A stretch of 39,448 nucleotides of DNA from JACDET01 sp035568375 (GTDB lineage: Bacteria; Patescibacteriota; Microgenomatia; Levybacterales; UBA12049), in contig DATMOG010000107.1 in the NCBI GenBank assembly GCA_035568375.1, forward strand, positions 1 to 39,448, written 5' to 3'. A program made the translations under genes and the position numbers. Every line of letters starts with the position of its first letter. Within the stretch, counting starts at the first letter, position 1. Below, piece after piece: positions 1 through 6,520 of the stretch. The notes below the pieces were generated by a model. The model saw nothing but the letters and a program-made list of their open reading frames with translations, did not search any database and was not told where the DNA came from.

Positions 1-129
1 AGCCTGTGGACTCGTAACTTCATGAATTAAATGTGCATCGATATAGAGAATAGCGGGGTAGTCTTCTTTTTGAAAGACGACATGGTGATCCCAGATTTTT
101 TTAAATAACGTTTTGGGTGTATTATTCAT
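1..129 (-). CDS. leuC: 3-isopropylmalate dehydratase large subunit, N-terminal part (cut by window edge)
   Basis: Reverse-strand reading gives the first 43 residues of a LeuC-type aconitase-family enzyme. It isomerises 2-isopropylmalate to 3-isopropylmalate together with LeuD in leucine synthesis. Visible family features are the early KTLFKKIWDHHVV stretch and LYIDAHLIHEVTSPQA, which is the conserved start of LeuC just before the substrate region. The Fe-S cysteines lie beyond the window. The start ATG overlaps the leuA stop (ATGA), which implies translational coupling and one operon. The frame is open to the window edge. Confidence 0.9.
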   Translation of the reverse strand, partial: MNNTPKTLFKKIWDHHVVFQKEDYPAILYIDAHLIHEVTSPQA

Positions 130-1271
130 AGTGATTTTACTAGAGCGCGTAAGTCTTTTTTTGAGATTTGCTTCTTTCTATCAGCAAGCTCTAAGAATTT
201 TTCATATATTTTTATGAGTTCTTCAGGAGAAATCATATAACCCATGTTATGCAAATGATAGGCGAGACCCGAACGACCAGATCTTGCTGTTAATGGGATT
301 GTTGAATGCGTAACTCCGACATCTTTGGGATTCATAATTTCATACGTAAAGCGATTTTTGAGAACACCATTTTGATGAATACCTGATGAATGAGCAAAAG
401 CGTTTCTGCCAACGATTGCTTTATTTGCCTGAACTGGCATGTGCATCAATCGTGAAACGAGTCTACTTGTTGGATAGAGTTTGGTTGTATCGATAGTCGT
501 TTTGCTATTAAGGTCTTCGCGAGTTTTGAGTATCATGACAACTTCTTCAAGAGAAGTATTTCCTGCTCGTTCGCCAACGCCATTGATCGTTACTTGGACT
601 TGGCGCGCGCCATTTTGGATTGCGGCAATTGTATTCGCAGTAGCCATTCCTAGATCATTATGACAGTGGACAGAAATGATTGCTTTATCGATGTTACTTA
701 TATGCTCTTTTAAATAGGCAATTTTTTTACCAAATTCTGTCGGGAGACAATAGCCGGTAGTATCAGGGATATTAACAACAGTAGCACCAGCTTTAATAAC
801 AGCCTCAATCATTTGCGCAAGAAAAGCGTTATCGGCTCGTCCAGCATCTTCTGCATAGAATTCAATATCTTCGACAAATTGCTTGGCATATTTTACCGCT
901 TCAATACCTTGTTCAAGAATTTTTTCCCGTGTACTTCGGAATTTATATTCGATATGAATATCAGAAGAACCGATACCCGTATGGATGCGTTTTCGTTTTG
1001 CAAACTTTAGTGCATCGACAGCAGAATCAATATCTCCTTTTACCGCTCTTGTGAGTGCGCATATGATTGGTTGCTGTACTATTTTTGATATTGCTACCAC
1101 GGACTGGAAATCGCCAGGACTAGAAATAGGGAAGCCTGCTTCGATGACATCCACACCCAGTACTTCTAGTGCTTTCGCAACTTCAATTTTTTCGGTTGTA
1201 TTGAGTTGACAGCCAGGTGCCTGCTCCCCATCTCTAAGAGTAGTATCAAAGACAAAAATATTATTTTTCAT
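126..1271 (-). CDS. leuA: 2-isopropylmalate synthase, short form without C-terminal regulatory domain
   Basis: A 381-residue DRE-TIM metallolyase that condenses acetyl-CoA with 2-oxoisovalerate, the first committed step of leucine synthesis. Seen are FDTTLRDGEQAPG near residue 8 (metal- and substrate-binding DRE), VHCHNDLGMATAN (metal-binding HxH), NGVGERAGNTSLEE and GRNAFAHSSGIHQNGVLKN. The protein ends soon after the linker subdomain. Bacterial LeuA is normally about 500 residues, so the allosteric leucine-binding C-terminal domain is absent. Feedback control may therefore rest on the attenuator upstream. No clear Shine-Dalgarno sequence precedes the ATG; a TATAAT lies 9 bases upstream, inside the terminator tail, and could be an extra promoter. 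A homocitrate or citramalate synthase is less likely, given the leuC partner and the leader peptide. Confidence 0.93.
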   Translation of the reverse strand: MKNNIFVFDTTLRDGEQAPGCQLNTTEKIEVAKALEVLGVDVIEAGFPISSPGDFQSVVAISKIVQQPIICALTRAVKGDIDSAVDALKFAKRKRIHTGIGSSDIHIEYKFRSTREKILEQGIEAVKYAKQFVEDIEFYAEDAGRADNAFLAQMIEAVIKAGATVVNIPDTTGYCLPTEFGKKIAYLKEHISNIDKAIISVHCHNDLGMATANTIAAIQNGARQVQVTINGVGERAGNTSLEEVVMILKTREDLNSKTTIDTTKLYPTSRLVSRLMHMPVQANKAIVGRNAFAHSSGIHQNGVLKNRFTYEIMNPKDVGVTHSTIPLTARSGRSGLAYHLHNMGYMISPEELIKIYEKFLELADRKKQISKKDLRALVKSL

Positions 1272-1287
1272 ACATTAGCTATTATAC

Positions 1288-1310
1288 AAAAAAACCGCCT
1301 CTGCGGCGGT
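1288..1310 (-). terminator. Attenuator terminator of the leu operon
   Basis: On the minus strand ACCGCC-GCAGA-GGCGGT forms a 6-bp GC-rich stem (1294-1310) followed by a run of U (1288-1294), 17 bases before the leuA start. The 5' arm region (CCGCCG, 1304-1309) can instead pair with CGGCGG at 1340-1345 just after the leader peptide stop, giving an antiterminator. That segment can in turn pair (ACGG) with CCGT at the end of the leader ORF. Confidence 0.85.
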
Positions 1311-1347
1311 GTTGTGTGATTCTTAATCGCGCAAAAATTCCGCCGTC

Positions 1348-1398
1348 CTAAACGGTAAGAAGTGCAAGAGTAAGAAAGTTTAATACATTATCTTTCAT
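1348..1398 (-). CDS. leuL: Leucine-rich leader peptide of the leu operon
   Basis: A 16-codon ORF reads MKDNVLNFLTLALLTV, with five leucines (TTA, then four CTT), two of them adjacent and three codons before the stop. It lies between a good promoter and the attenuator terminator, as in classical leu and ilv leaders. When charged leucyl-tRNA is scarce, the ribosome would stall on the CTT codons and free the CGGCGG segment to form the antiterminator; when leucine is plentiful, it would reach the stop and let the terminator fold. The start lies about 7 bases after the predicted transcription start, with no Shine-Dalgarno sequence. Confidence 0.82.
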   Translation of the reverse strand: MKDNVLNFLTLALLTV

Positions 1399-1411
1399 AA
1401 TGAACAAAATA

Positions 1412-1440
1412 ATGATAGCAAGGATTGCTAGGTTAGTCAA
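1412..1440 (-). promoter_or_regulatory. leu operon promoter
   Basis: Minus strand TTGACT (1435-1440), 17-base spacer, TATCAT (1412-1417). The predicted start of transcription is near 1405, immediately before the leader peptide. Confidence 0.75.
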
Positions 1441-1464
1441 GTGATAGCTCTTGAGTAATGTCTG

Positions 1465-1677
1465 TTAATTATTTTTTTTAACAATCCATTTATATATTTG
1501 ATAAACAGGTTGGTTTTTTTGTTGCGTATTATCTGTAAGCTGTTTCAGTTGTGCATTATATGCTGGTTGGACCTTCTCCATTTTTATAGGGGAATCATCT
1601 AATTGTTTAGAATCTATAAAGTGAGAAAGTATTAGCAATAACAAAAGTGATAGTGCAAATAGTGTGATTGTATTCAT
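1465..1677 (-). CDS. Small single-pass membrane or secreted protein, unknown function
   Basis: I do not recognise this 70-residue protein. It begins with a very hydrophobic leucine-rich segment (about residues 4-20) that looks like a signal anchor, followed by a polar Gln/Lys/Asn-rich tail ending in KWIVKKNN. An AAAGGAG Shine-Dalgarno sequence lies about 6 bases before the ATG, which supports real translation. A strong terminator hairpin lies directly upstream, so it is either the start of a unit read through that hairpin or expressed from an unseen promoter. The leu promoter begins 25 bases past its stop. Confidence 0.55.
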   Translation of the reverse strand: MNTITLFALSLLLLLILSHFIDSKQLDDSPIKMEKVQPAYNAQLKQLTDNTQQKNQPVYQIYKWIVKKNN

Positions 1678-1690
1678 TTGTTCTCCTTTT

Positions 1691-1718
1691 TAAAAAAAAA
1701 CCAGCCATCTGGCTGGTT
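1691..1718 (-). terminator. Intrinsic terminator or attenuator upstream of the 70-residue ORF
   Basis: AACCAGCC-N4-GGCTGGTT (1699-1718) is a perfect 8-bp stem. On the minus strand it is followed by nine U residues (1692-1700), then at once by the Shine-Dalgarno sequence of the 1465-1677 ORF. No minus-strand gene lies upstream, so it should end a short leader transcript. Confidence 0.7.
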
Positions 1719-1739
1719 GCTGCTTATTTTGTATTAATG

Positions 1740-2099
1740 CATATTTACTTATTTCTATACAATAATCTCGCAGGCAAACCAGCAATCGAGTTACCTGGAT
1801 CGACAAGAAAAGTTCTAGAGTTTGGTTTATGGCTGTTTTTGTATAGATTCATAACTAATTCACTTATAGAGTATAAGGTGATTTTTGTCAATAATAAACT
1901 CATCTATTTATGTTGTTGGCCCTTGACAACAATATATTTAGCTGTACAATGAAAGAATTGGTAGTTTTTTAATTGATGCTTTTGAGGATACACAGAATAT
2001 ACGATTCTATCATAAAGAATGGAGATCTAACTCAAAAAATTCTTTTATTTTACTACTAGATTTAGATAAAGTTGCAATTATACCATTAGAAAAATTCTA
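1740..2099 (+). pseudogene. Decayed membrane-protein gene fragment
   Basis: Two adjoining reading frames look coding but are broken. One runs to 1952 with hydrophobic helices and phrases such as LAGKPAIELPGSTRKVLEFG. A second, in another frame from about 1940, reads through ERIGSFLIDAFEDTQNIRF and ends with a stop at 2098-2100. Joining them needs one frameshift. I do not recognise the family; a small membrane protein with a PH-like cytoplasmic end would fit the pattern. The fragment ends right before the permease gene. Confidence 0.3.
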
Positions 2100-2117
2100 G
2101 TGGTTTTATTTTTTATT

Positions 2118-3863
2118 ATGGCAAATAGTCAAAAACCATTGAAAAAACTTAATCAGTTCTTTGCAACAGCTATTTGTGGCAATGATATTCTGAGTTCAAC
2201 CTTCTACGTTTCTGGTATTTCCATTTTATATGCAGGTATTTATGCTCCTTTAATTTTAGCAATTGTTGTTCTCGTCCTTTTCTTCTATAAAAGTGTCTAT
2301 ACAGAAGTTGTAGAAGCATTACCAGTAAATGGTGGAGCATATAATTGTTTGTTGAATGCTTCATCAAAAACAATTGCCGCTTTTGCAGGTACAATGACAA
2401 TTTTGTCATATATTGCAACGGCAGTTTTATCTGCAAAGACAGCCATTGAATATTCTAATTCTGTTTTCCAACTTCCTATTATTCCGGTTACTATTGGATT
2501 GCTTTTATTCTTTGCGATATTAGTCATATCAGGTATTAAAGATAGTGCACGGGTTGCTTTTTTCATTTTTGCTGCACATATTATTGTGTTATCTGTTTTT
2601 CTCATTTTTGGAGCAATTTATGCATTTCATGGGCATTCCTATTTTTTCGAAAACCTTCAAAACACAAAAGGAATTGCGCTTAAAAGTGGAGGATTGTTTG
2701 CGGCATTATTTTTTGGATTTTCTGCTTCACTCCTTGGTGTGTCGGGATTTGAGTCTTCAGCAAATTTTGTTGAAGAACAAGGTCATGGTGTTTTTAGAAA
2801 GACCTTAAGAAATATGCTTATTGGTGTTGCGATTTTTAATCCGCTTATTGCATTAATAGTACTTAATGTAATGCCTTATCCAGCAGTTGTTCACTCTGCT
2901 GATTTTTTACTTTCTGACACAGCAAAAATTATGGGTGGTTCGCTATTTGAGTATATTGTTGTTCTCGATGCATTTTTAGTGCTAGCAGGAGCCGTTTTGA
3001 CAGGATATGTTGGAGTGACAGGTCTTATTTATCGAATGACGACTGATGGATGTTTTCCAAATATCTTTGCAAAACTAAACAAAAAAGGATCTGCACCATA
3101 TATCGTTATCGCGTTCTTTTTATTGTGCTCTTCCATTCTTATTATTACAAAGGGTAATTTACTTGCCCTTGCAGGGGTATACACTATTGCTTTTTTGAGC
3201 GTAATGAGTCTTTTTGCCTTTGGGAATTTATTAATGCGTGAAACACGTCCAACATTAAAACGTACGTATAGTGCCCCAATTACCTTTGTTTTATTTGCTT
3301 TTGTAGCAACTGCAGCTGGAGTGATTGGCAATATTCGATTAGACCCTCTTAATTTCGATTATTTCCTTTCTTATTTTATTCCAACACTCTTAGTAGTGTA
3401 TGTTTCCTTAAAGCTTGATACGGTTTATATTTCTCTTCTTCGTGTATCAACACGTGTGAAATTTATCAATGAATGGCTCCAAAGACATTTTGAAGATATT
3501 ATATCGGGGAAATATGTTGTTTTTGTTCATCATATTGATCGCATATATGATGTTTTAGAATATATTAATCGTAATGAAATAGGGAGGAATATCTATATTG
3601 TTCATTGCAATAATGATGATAAAAAACAATATGAAAAGAGCTACAAGATGTTGAAGGAAACTTTGCCACATTTACAAAGAGCTGGTGTTTTTGATCATTT
3701 TAATTTGCAATTACTTTATCGTAATGAACCTTTTGGTCCAGAAGTGGTCGATCAAGTTGCAAAAGAATTAAAAGTAAGAAAGAATAGAATTTTGATTGGA
3801 TCTATTCATAGGACCCATCCCTTTGATTATGAGAGCTTAGGTGGGGTAAGAATTATTTTTTAA
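2118..3863 (+). CDS. APC-superfamily amino acid permease with cytoplasmic C-terminal domain
   Basis: A 581-residue protein with about 12 predicted membrane helices. The N-terminus GNDILSSTFYVSGI and the following VEALPVNGGAYNCLL match the conserved helix 1 and 2 region of amino acid/polyamine/organocation permeases. SGFESSANFVEEQGH matches the substrate-site helix 6 region. The last 150 or so residues are soluble, with alternating beta/alpha character (YVVFVHHIDRIYDVLEYI, NIYIVHCNNDD), resembling the UspA-like tail of some bacterial permeases. I chose the ATG at 2118; an upstream GTG at 2100 abuts the stop of the preceding fragment. The substrate cannot be told from sequence. No operon partner is visible. 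Confidence 0.85.
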   Translation: MANSQKPLKKLNQFFATAICGNDILSSTFYVSGISILYAGIYAPLILAIVVLVLFFYKSVYTEVVEALPVNGGAYNCLLNASSKTIAAFAGTMTILSYIATAVLSAKTAIEYSNSVFQLPIIPVTIGLLLFFAILVISGIKDSARVAFFIFAAHIIVLSVFLIFGAIYAFHGHSYFFENLQNTKGIALKSGGLFAALFFGFSASLLGVSGFESSANFVEEQGHGVFRKTLRNMLIGVAIFNPLIALIVLNVMPYPAVVHSADFLLSDTAKIMGGSLFEYIVVLDAFLVLAGAVLTGYVGVTGLIYRMTTDGCFPNIFAKLNKKGSAPYIVIAFFLLCSSILIITKGNLLALAGVYTIAFLSVMSLFAFGNLLMRETRPTLKRTYSAPITFVLFAFVATAAGVIGNIRLDPLNFDYFLSYFIPTLLVVYVSLKLDTVYISLLRVSTRVKFINEWLQRHFEDIISGKYVVFVHHIDRIYDVLEYINRNEIGRNIYIVHCNNDDKKQYEKSYKMLKETLPHLQRAGVFDHFNLQLLYRNEPFGPEVVDQVAKELKVRKNRILIGSIHRTHPFDYESLGGVRIIF

Positions 3864-4079
3864 CAAATTACCTTTTTTGGTATCTCCATAATAATTAAAG
3901 ACTCAATACCTCTGGATAAGCGCTACAAATAATACTTTAGTTTAAGAAGTATGGTCGGGTCGATATTATGATTACGTATAATTTTTTTGAATTTGGGCAA
4001 CACTGCATGAACAGGGCAAAAGTGCCATTAAAATTAGTCTTTGGCAAGTAGGGTTACTCTTTAAAAAAGACCAGACAAA
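3864..4079 (+). other. Intergenic, no intact gene
   Basis: AT-rich stretch with many stops in all frames. It probably contains decayed coding DNA continuous with the transposase remnant that follows, but I cannot assign it. Confidence 0.4.
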
Positions 4080-4285
4080 AACCTATACTGTGGTAGTGGA
4101 CAAAAGTTTGCTATTGGTGTTGATTCGCTCAACGCAAACTATACATATTTTGGATGAGGAAAGGGAATAAGTGTGTACAGTTTTATTGATGATACCCATT
4201 CTCTTTTTACTCAACTTGTTAAGCTTTCCTACGAAGTTGAATCTATTGAATGAATGTTAGAGGATCTCTTCATTTGCAGAAGGAG
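4080..4285 (+). pseudogene. Remnant of a Tn3-family transposase
   Basis: One frame reads GSGQKFAIGVDSLNANYTYFG, a TGA, GKGISVYSFIDDTHSLF, and further on another TGA before MLEDLF. This matches, from memory of the family, the TnpA core where SDGxRF...NA...YFGxGRGVTxYxFxSDQ is conserved before the DTAG-type catalytic segment. Both TGA codons (4155 and 4251) interrupt the frame, and neither the N-terminal part nor the catalytic acidic residues remain. No terminal inverted repeats were found. It is therefore a dead fragment. Confidence 0.42.
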
Positions 4286-4925
4286 AGCAATTTCATCAAG
4301 AAATTGTCAGTGGAGAAAAACAATGGAAGAAAGGATTAGTTATACTTTTTATTTTGGGCATAAGTAATATTAGAATTACCGAACCCGGGACTGTTTTTTT
4401 AGCGCATATCATATGTTTGTCTGGTATGGGTTATTTATTTTTCTCACACGGCTTCTTATAAAAAATATTTATATAATGGGGCATCGTAGTGCTTATCGCA
4501 TCATTGTATCAATCCTTTTGTTATTTTTCTATTTATACCTTATTCTTTCCTCTAATTCATTTTTATGGTCTACATTAGATAGACAAACAACATTCAGTAT
4601 TAATTACGGATTGTATTATAGTAATGGTGAAGTAGTCCGTGATTTAGCCGATAGCCGGACTACTTTTTTTGTTGACGGGTGGGATAGTCTCATATATTGG
4701 CAGGCAGATCAACCAGTTCCTTATCCGTACCTTTTTTATTATCCACCCATGAAAAGCTTCGCAATTTATACCAAAGCGAGAGCTGAGATGTTTAAGAAGA
4801 ATCCTCCGGAATTTGTATATAGTTATTGTAAATTAGTTAAGAATAAATTTGTTCCTTATTCCTTCGATGAATATTCATCTGGTGTATATAAAACATTCTA
4901 TTTTTACCATAGGTTTCATTTTTAA
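4273..4925 (+). pseudogene. C-terminal fragment of an integral-membrane glycosyltransferase
   Basis: The ORF at 4413-4925 (170 residues) starts with membrane helices (about residues 1-45) and continues into an extracytoplasmic domain with TTFFVDGWDSLIYWQA, PYPYLFYYPP and KARAEMFKKNPPEF. This is the closing domain typical of PMT/ArnT-like polyprenyl-phosphate-sugar glycosyltransferases of this bacterial group. The catalytic N-terminal loops are missing. Just upstream (4273-4440) another frame, EGEQFHQEIVSGEKQWKKG followed by a hydrophobic stretch, looks like the preceding part separated by a frameshift. I infer truncation, perhaps linked to the neighbouring Tn3 remnant. Confidence 0.5.
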
Positions 4926-4929
4926 TACA

Positions 4930-5370
4930 TTATTTACTATATAAAAACACATTATCTTTAATTTTTTTCTCGTTCCAATGTTTGAAAGGGAAGTAGTTGA
5001 GTAAGATACGAGTACCTGGTTCGAGCTCCTCTTGTAATTTATGTTCAAGTCTCCCCATGATAGTTGGCATCGGATAACAGCAAATGATATCGTATTGAGA
5101 GAGATCTTCTTGCCAAAAATCTAGCGTATGAATAAATGCATTGGAGAGATTTGCATTTCTGATATTTTCTTCTGAGATTTTTCTCAATGAATCATCGATT
5201 TCATAACCATGCATTTCGACTCCAGCTTTTGCAAATGCAATGACAATTCTTCCATCACCACTTCCCAAATCGGCTCCTTTCTCACCAGGTTTTATCTCAG
5301 CAAGTTCTACCATTGTTTCAACCCGATAGCGGGATGTTTGAAAATAGGGAACTTTTGGGATGCCTTTCAT
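4930..5370 (-). CDS. FAM173-like class I SAM-dependent methyltransferase
   Basis: A 146-residue protein with SAM-binding motif I ADLGSGDGRIVIAFA (about 33-47), an acidic post-I residue in GYEIDD, and the segment CYPMPTIMGRLEHKLQEEL followed by NYFPFKHW. This arrangement, together with the N-terminal PYFQTSRYRVETMVELA, resembles the FAM173 group (protein lysine methyltransferases such as ANTKMT and ATPSCKMT in eukaryotes; bacterial members of unknown target). A TAAAAT box ends 5 bases before the ATG, consistent with leaderless expression. It converges with the glycosyltransferase fragment and has no operon partner. Confidence 0.75.
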   Translation of the reverse strand: MKGIPKVPYFQTSRYRVETMVELAEIKPGEKGADLGSGDGRIVIAFAKAGVEMHGYEIDDSLRKISEENIRNANLSNAFIHTLDFWQEDLSQYDIICCYPMPTIMGRLEHKLQEELEPGTRILLNYFPFKHWNEKKIKDNVFLYSK

Positions 5371-5735
5371 AGAGTATTTTAGATAAATTGATTTTTATAT
5401 TTGGAAAGAGGTGTTGCTCCAATTAAGATAATATAACACAGGTAATCAAGGATAGCTATGATTTCTTTGAATTGGCATAGCAAATAATTGAAAAAAGAGT
5501 AGAGGATATCAATAATCAACATTCCAGGCAATGGCATTGATGTTCTGGAAATTACTATATTTTATTAATAATAAAGGGGGATTATTAGTAGAATAAGTCC
5601 TACACCCGTTATTGATAGAAAACTGGTGAAGAAGATAAACAGAAAAGGCTTATTTGCAACGACTGATTGTATCGATTTTATGTAAGAAAAAGATTATACA
5701 ATTGTGGATGTCTACTAGAGGCAGAAAAAATATGA
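5371..5735. other. Gene-free region
   Basis: 365 bases with stops in all frames and no hairpin or repeat I could support. Short coding-like phrases on the plus strand suggest old decayed coding DNA, but no family could be recognised. Confidence 0.4.
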
Positions 5736-6125
5736 TTATTGAGATGGGGGAGTCGGAGATGCTTGTCCAATAATTTGTTTTACTTTTTCTGCAATTGTTT
5801 CAGGTGTATAATCTGATTTGAGAAGAAAATATTTGACTCCCCAATTTTTTACTAAATCCTCGGCATCTGCATAGATATTTGTTAAGACAATAACAGGAAT
5901 CTTATTAAAGATAGGATCAATTTTTATGAGTTTGAGAAATTCAAATCCATTTATATTTGGCATAATAAGATCAAGGAGAACAACATCAGGTTGAAAAGCC
6001 TTCATTTTTTCAATACCCGCTTGTCCATCAATTGCTGTTTGTACATCAAATCTTTCATTAGTGAACTTATCTTTATACATTTCTAACAGAATTTTATCGT
6101 CTTCAATTATCAAAATTTTACTCAT
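5736..6125 (-). CDS. Single-domain response regulator (receiver only)
   Basis: A 129-residue CheY-like receiver. Acidic pocket ED at 8-9, phospho-acceptor Asp52 in VVLLDLIMP, the conserved Thr in IVLTN, and Lys in LLKSD. There is no output domain; the tail QASPTPPSQ is short and polar. It is the last gene of a kinase-receiver-receiver unit and overlaps the upstream receiver gene by 8 bases, so co-translation is likely. It would relay phosphate or act by protein-protein contact rather than by binding DNA. Confidence 0.92.
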   Translation of the reverse strand: MSKILIIEDDKILLEMYKDKFTNERFDVQTAIDGQAGIEKMKAFQPDVVLLDLIMPNINGFEFLKLIKIDPIFNKIPVIVLTNIYADAEDLVKNWGVKYFLLKSDYTPETIAEKVKQIIGQASPTPPSQ

Positions 6126-6495
6126 AATGAAGTACCTCCTTAGCTTTACTTAGCACTTCTTCTGGAGTGGTATTTGCTTTAAGTAAACAATATACGGGGT
6201 TAAATTTTGTGACTGCTTCAAGGATTTTGCCATCGACATTAAGATTTGTTAAAACAATAATCGGTACAGTTTTCCCCCAGCTATTGGTACGAAGTGTTCC
6301 CATAACATCCATACCCTGCAATTTTGGCAAGGCGAGATCAAGAAGGATAATATTAGGTTTTTCTGATAATGCTAAATCTAATCCCTTCTGACCGTCTTCT
6401 GCAGTCAACACGCTGAATGCACTTACGGTAAATTTATCTCGGTACATATCGGAGAGTACTTTATCATCTTCAATAATGAGAATAGTTTTATTCAT
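6118..6495 (-). CDS. Single-domain response regulator (receiver only)
   Basis: A 125-residue receiver starting MNKTILIIEDDKVL. Asp53 in IILLDLALP is the predicted phosphorylation site, with the switch Thr in IVLTN and Lys in LLKAN. A longer in-frame ORF to 6669 exists, but its extra 58 residues overlap the kinase gene and do not look like a domain, so the ATG at 6495 is chosen. It begins 25 bases after the kinase stop. It is related to, but clearly different from, the receiver that follows it. Confidence 0.92.
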   Translation of the reverse strand: MNKTILIIEDDKVLSDMYRDKFTVSAFSVLTAEDGQKGLDLALSEKPNIILLDLALPKLQGMDVMGTLRTNSWGKTVPIIVLTNLNVDGKILEAVTKFNPVYCLLKANTTPEEVLSKAKEVLHYE

Positions 6496-6520
6496 ACAGT
6501 ATTTTTTGATTGTTTTTAGT

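Noticed and set aside
1288..1440. T-box riboswitch for leucine
   Set aside because: No room for the long T-box structure; a Leu-codon-rich ORF with antiterminator pairing explains the leader better.
1668..1740. Start of the plus-strand ORF at 1668 as a real gene beginning
   Set aside because: These codons come from the terminator hairpin and A run of the opposite strand; only the part after about 1740 looks like former coding DNA.
4150..4260. In-frame TGA codons within coding-like DNA, hinting at a recoded genome (TGA as Gly or Trp)
   Set aside because: TGA ends several intact genes here, including leuA, and the surrounding fragment is otherwise decayed, so these are nonsense mutations in a pseudogene.
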